Below, in pieces: positions 60,711 to 64,000 of a stretch of DNA of 64,000 nucleotides. Numbering within the stretch: position 1 is the stretch's first letter; each line of letters opens with the position of its first letter. The position numbers were made by a program, and so were the translations under genes. The stretch spans positions 186,001-250,000 of the forward strand of contig NZ_LSYT01000008.1 of the NCBI RefSeq assembly GCF_001602525.1, given 5' to 3'. The notes beneath the pieces are model-generated. The model saw nothing but the letters and a program-made list of their open reading frames with translations. It was not told where the DNA came from and searched no databases. Source of the stretch: Flavobacterium chilense (lineage in GTDB: Bacteria > Bacteroidota > Bacteroidia > Flavobacteriales > Flavobacteriaceae).

Positions 60711-61496
60711 ATGAAAAGCCTTATAACTCTTTTTTTAGCACTTGTTTTTTCTCTCAATATTTTTGCAGATACTGTTTCAGATCAGGAGAAAAATACGCTA
60801 ATAAAACTTAACCATGCGACCAATGGATTGCAATGGAAAATAAAATGGGACTTATCACAATCAGTAATCACCTGGTATGGTGTCGAAATTGAAAATGGTA
60901 AAGTAGTCGGGCTCAATTTGGCAGATAATAATTTACAGGGAGAGTTACCAACTGATTTTTTTGGTCTGATTCATTTAGTGAAGCTGGATTTGCATAAAAA
61001 TAAACTTGAAGGTCAATTAAGAAATACACTTTGTACTTTTAAAGAGCTTCAGTTTTTAGATATTTCATCTAATAAAATATCTGGCGAATTGCCTTCAGAA
61101 ATAAACAAATTAAATAAGCTTGAAGTACTTTCGTTATTTAATAATAAAATTGACGGGCATTTGCCTAACGCAATTTATAAGATTAAAACGCTGCGCATTT
61201 TACTCTTAAACAACAATCAATTATCGGGTAATTTGAGCAAAGAAATACTACATCTTAATGCTTTGCAAAACCTGAGTTTGTTTGATAATGATTTAGAAGG
61301 AGAAATTCCGAATGAGCTGGAAAAGCTTAATCATTTGTCTGAACTTAATCTTTCGTATAATAAATTTAGAGGAAGTGTTTCCGGAGACTTAATCTTACTG
61401 GACGCTTTAAATATGACTATGCTGGATGAAAACGGAAATCCGTTTTTATTAGAAAATAATACAGAAAAAGAAACTACAATTGTTACCCCAAATTAA
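60711..61496 (+). CDS. Secreted plant-type leucine-rich-repeat protein
   Basis: A 261-residue exported protein. A signal peptide (MKSLITLFLALVFSLNIFA) is followed by an N-terminal cap reading KNTLIKLNHATNGLQWKIKW and VITWYGVEIENGKVVGLNLA, close to the cap of plant LRR receptors, including the W-x-G-V element. Then come six to seven repeats of about 24 residues with LxxNxLxGxxP endings (DNNLQGELP, SNKISGELP, NNKIDGHLP, DNDLEGEIP). It should form a solenoid for protein or glycan binding at the cell surface. No T9SS C-terminal domain or LPxTG is visible. Confidence 0.85.
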   Translation: MKSLITLFLALVFSLNIFADTVSDQEKNTLIKLNHATNGLQWKIKWDLSQSVITWYGVEIENGKVVGLNLADNNLQGELPTDFFGLIHLVKLDLHKNKLEGQLRNTLCTFKELQFLDISSNKISGELPSEINKLNKLEVLSLFNNKIDGHLPNAIYKIKTLRILLLNNNQLSGNLSKEILHLNALQNLSLFDNDLEGEIPNELEKLNHLSELNLSYNKFRGSVSGDLILLDALNMTMLDENGNPFLLENNTEKETTIVTPN

Positions 61497-61562
61497 TCGT
61501 GCTTATGAATGAATTTTACAATCGTTGAAAAAAATTGATTAAATATATTTAGTTAATTGTTT

Positions 61563-61590
61563 AAAAACCGTAATTCGTTACGGTTTTTTT
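61563..61590 (+). terminator. Terminator behind the LRR gene
   Basis: AAAAACCGTAA-ttc-GTTACGGTTTTTTT is a near-perfect hairpin with a T run, about 70 bases behind the stop. Confidence 0.88.
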
Positions 61591-61741
61591 ACGCCCTGAT
61601 TTTTTGTTTATCATCAGAAAAAAATAATATTTAATTTAGATTGTATTTTTTAAGAATTTGCTTTTTTTTCATAACTTTAATTCATCAATTTGCAGTATCA
61701 AATTGCATTAAAAATATTCTAACCTTTTTAATAATAAAATT

Positions 61742-62047
61742 ATGGTAGTACAGTATCAAGGTGAACAACACGGAAAATCGACAACATTTACAATAAGAAT
61801 TATAGGGAACAATTTGTCTAAAAGTAGTTCTAATTATCAAATAGATTTATTGGTTGGCGATAAACAGCTTCCCACTTTTACAACCTCAATTCATCAGAGT
61901 TTATCGAATTGCCTTAAGGAGATTTATTTGTTTAGAAAACACAACGGAATCCAGTTCAATGAGTCTTCAGAGAAGATAACTTCGTTGTTTGTTCCTTATG
62001 ATAAGGTTTTATACAATTACAACAAAGGCGCTTTGTTTATGGCTTAA
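61742..62047 (+). CDS. Small protein of unknown function
   Basis: A 101-residue soluble protein with no signal peptide or membrane segment. It is beta-rich at the start (STTFTIRIIGNNL, NYQIDLLVGDKQLPTFTTS), then has a helix (SLSNCLKEIYLFRKHNG) and ends VPYDKVLYNYNKGALFMA. I recognise no family. It has its own terminator and 245 bases of empty AT-rich sequence upstream, where a TAACTTTA near 61673 is the nearest thing to a -7 box. Confidence 0.65.
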   Translation: MVVQYQGEQHGKSTTFTIRIIGNNLSKSSSNYQIDLLVGDKQLPTFTTSIHQSLSNCLKEIYLFRKHNGIQFNESSEKITSLFVPYDKVLYNYNKGALFMA

Positions 62048-62069
62048 ATTAGCCGTTTTAATAAATTAG

Positions 62070-62098
62070 AAGACCGTTCGATTGAACGGTCTTTTTTT
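62070..62098 (+). terminator. Terminator behind the 101-residue gene
   Basis: AGACCGTTC-gatt-GAACGGTCT followed by TTTTTTT; a perfect nine-base stem. Confidence 0.93.
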
Positions 62099-62437
62099 TG
62101 TGGCTAAAATTTTCAAAACTAAAAACTAAATAAAGTTCAATTTTCTGAGTTTTCTTTTCTTGTTCAATATATGACTAAGTATTCCAATACTATGGGAATC
62201 TTAAGATTATGAACAACAAAGAATATTTTTGTTAATATTAATTTTCCAAAACATAATAAATACTAAAAATATATATTATTATTGTAGTATTCTTACAAAA
62301 ATAAAATGGGCTAACTTATAATATAATGATTAAACAATCCCCAAAAATCTAATGTATTATATTTCAGTTTGATAACAGAAAAATAGCCCTATTGATCCAC
62401 TCTTTTTTTTAAATTTATTTATCAAATCCATATCGAT
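62099..62437. other. AT-rich region upstream of the RHS-like gene
   Basis: About 340 bases with no gene. An inverted repeat AATACTA...TAGTATT (about 62259-62291) is the only notable structure. The promoter of the large gene that follows should lie here, but no exact TAnnTTTG box was read. Confidence 0.4.
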
Positions 62438-64000
62438 ATGAAATTAATTATACGCTCTTTTTTATTTATTCTATTCCTGATATTAAACTCTGTCTCAGTA
62501 ACAGCTCAGACCGAAGACGGGAATAAATCTTATATTCCTAATATTACGGTAACAACACCTCAGGCGGCTGCTTTGAGTAAAGCTGGTGAAATTCCGATAG
62601 ATATTTCTACCGGAAGAATTAACTATACTATTCCAGTCTTTGAAATTAAAGAAGGCTCTTTTACAATGCCAATTAATTTATCTTATAATTATTCTGGTTT
62701 ATTGTTAGATGAATCACCGGGATATGGCGGACTAGGTTGGAATTTTAATATAGGAGGCTCTATTCAGCATACCGTTAATGGGTTAAACGATGAAGGCCAC
62801 GAATATGATAAAGGAACGATTGATGCCTATGTTAAACGTATTCCTCCATACAACAATTCCTCTTCTGTAGAAACGTTTACACTTTTAAAACGTATTGCTG
62901 ATGGTATAACAGATGGAGAGCCTGATAAATATAGTGTTAATGTGGGAGATTTAAATTGCAGCTTTTATTTGGATAAAGACAATAATCCTGTTTTTTTAAA
63001 AAACGAAAACTATAAAGTTACCGGAAACTCGACAGTTGGTTTTACATTAACTGATGATAAAGGAATCAAATATATTTTTAATATTCCTCTTGATGCTTCC
63101 AAAATTACAGCAGATAATAGTGTTGATTACAAATCCTCTTTTTTATTAACAGAGATTAATTTTCCGGGAACTACTAACAAAATTTTATTTCAATATGGTG
63201 CACCTGCTAGTTATAATGACTTTAATTTGAGTCAAACACTAATGAAAAATACCAACTCATTAGGTAATGTTCAAAGTTATACGCTTGGCAATAATAAAAC
63301 TTATACTGCTTTAACAGTACGAAAGCTCACTAAAATAATTACCAATAATTACAGTATTGAGTTACAGTATAATAATAACCCTACTGAACCTGCGCTTGGG
63401 GTCATTAGCAGTCTAAAAGTAATTGATAATGCTGCCAATATTGTTAAAAACTATGATTTTACTTTTTCGACATGGGTTGGACGCAGAATTAATTTACTAA
63501 ATGTTAAGTACAATAACGAGGTTATAAATCAAATGGAATATGATCTTAGCCTGCCATATCCGGTAATGTCAGCAGAAATCGATTATGTACAAAAAGATTT
63601 ATGGGGATATTACAACCCTAATGCCAGAGCTGCTAATCCGGTTGGTCTTACGAATCCGTATGATAATCCTAGTATAAAACCAAATCTGGCGACCACAAAA
63701 ATAGGTGCCCTAAAAAAAATAACATATCAAACCAAGGGATATTCACTAATTGACTATGAGCCTAATAAAGTTTATATGGCAGCTGGGGGTTATAATTTTC
63801 CTTATGACTCAGATGGTGCAATAACGAACCCTTCTGTGATAGCCAGTACATCTGCATCTGATGGAATAACAGTAGAGAAAACTTTTGTTATCACTAAAGT
63901 TCCTGCAGAAGTAACGATTTCTTATCGTTTGGGCAATGAGACAAGTATGACACAAAATTATGATCAGAGAGATACTAAAGTACTATTGGTTAAAGATGGA
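62438..64000 (+). CDS. RHS/YD-repeat-type secreted protein, N-terminal part
   Basis: The frame is open from the ATG at 62438 to the window end (521 codons), so the gene is cut off. A signal peptide (MKLIIRSFLFILFLILNSVS, then VTAQ) is followed by TPQAAALSKAGEIPIDISTG, NYTIPVFEIKEGSFTMPINL and YSGLLLDESPGYGGLGWNFN. This is the typical opening of Bacteroidota RHS-repeat proteins, which later contain YD repeats and a variable C-terminal, often toxic, domain. The visible part is beta-rich and contains no YD repeats yet. The type of C-terminus and any immunity gene lie outside the window. Confidence 0.8.
   Translation, partial: MKLIIRSFLFILFLILNSVSVTAQTEDGNKSYIPNITVTTPQAAALSKAGEIPIDISTGRINYTIPVFEIKEGSFTMPINLSYNYSGLLLDESPGYGGLGWNFNIGGSIQHTVNGLNDEGHEYDKGTIDAYVKRIPPYNNSSSVETFTLLKRIADGITDGEPDKYSVNVGDLNCSFYLDKDNNPVFLKNENYKVTGNSTVGFTLTDDKGIKYIFNIPLDASKITADNSVDYKSSFLLTEINFPGTTNKILFQYGAPASYNDFNLSQTLMKNTNSLGNVQSYTLGNNKTYTALTVRKLTKIITNNYSIELQYNNNPTEPALGVISSLKVIDNAANIVKNYDFTFSTWVGRRINLLNVKYNNEVINQMEYDLSLPYPVMSAEIDYVQKDLWGYYNPNARAANPVGLTNPYDNPSIKPNLATTKIGALKKITYQTKGYSLIDYEPNKVYMAAGGYNFPYDSDGAITNPSVIASTSASDGITVEKTFVITKVPAEVTISYRLGNETSMTQNYDQRDTKVLLVKDG

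Noticed and set aside
1..64000. CRISPR array, prophage, insertion sequence or rRNA operon
   Set aside because: No regularly spaced direct repeats, transposase, integrase, phage structural gene or rRNA sequence was seen on either strand.

Overview
The window is a chromosomal segment from a flavobacterium, most probably the genus Flavobacterium itself. The support is the gldK-gldL-gldM-gldN-gldO gliding and type IX secretion (T9SS) cluster in the order known from F. johnsoniae, the AT-rich sequence, the lack of Shine-Dalgarno sites, several TAnnTTTG-type -7 boxes of the Bacteroidota, and families typical of the phylum (LytTR two-component pair, DUF983, arginase-like gene behind topA). No IS element, prophage, rRNA operon or CRISPR array is visible.

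Layout. 1-3.7 kb: end of ftsA, ftsZ, a YqeY-like gene and tRNA-Arg(TCG). 3.7-12.6 kb: an accessory stretch, almost all on the minus strand, of small membrane proteins and poorly characterised families (a sirtuin, an LCMT-type methyltransferase, Mpo1-like, DUF2199, DUF3754). 13.1-16.2 kb: a LytS/LytTR pair divergent from an outer-membrane barrel gene, with a candidate direct-repeat operator between them. 16.5-21.9 kb: a SulP transporter, a large secreted plug-domain protein and an ectonucleotide-phosphodiesterase-like enzyme. 22.1-29.7 kb (minus strand): groEL-groES, and upstream a run of miaB, a sigma-54 activator, lptE, a repeat-rich TPR protein and secG. 30-33.7 kb: topA and a degenerate arginase-fold gene. 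34-39.9 kb: gldKLMN and the gldN paralogue gldO. 41.7-54.4 kb: a large Ter (tellurite/stress) cluster. 54.6-64 kb: an ABC-F ATPase, App1-type phosphatase, diacylglycerol-kinase-type enzyme, GNAT protein, DUF1761, a plant-type LRR protein, an orphan, and the start of an RHS/YD-repeat surface protein that runs off the window.

The most system-like region is the Ter cluster: fourteen same-strand genes encoding five TerD-family calcium-binding-type proteins, a HAD phosphatase, a phosphoribosyltransferase-like protein, TelA, an unrecognised 322-residue protein, two TerY-type VWA proteins (one with a zinc ribbon), a PP2C phosphatase, a protein kinase with a zinc ribbon, and the membrane protein TerC. 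It combines a metal or surface-stress sensing core, a phospho-switch and a possible nucleotide-metabolite module. The framework of such Ter systems is known from comparative genomics. The duplicated TerD pair, the orphan between TelA and TerD, and a plus-strand terminator-like hairpin upstream of the operon are the parts that look least described.

Short palindromic elements are scattered between genes (around 2.9, 12.8, 21.9, 28.1, 56.6 and 58.7 kb). They look like families of interspersed non-coding repeats. All identifications rest on reading motifs and context; no database search was possible.
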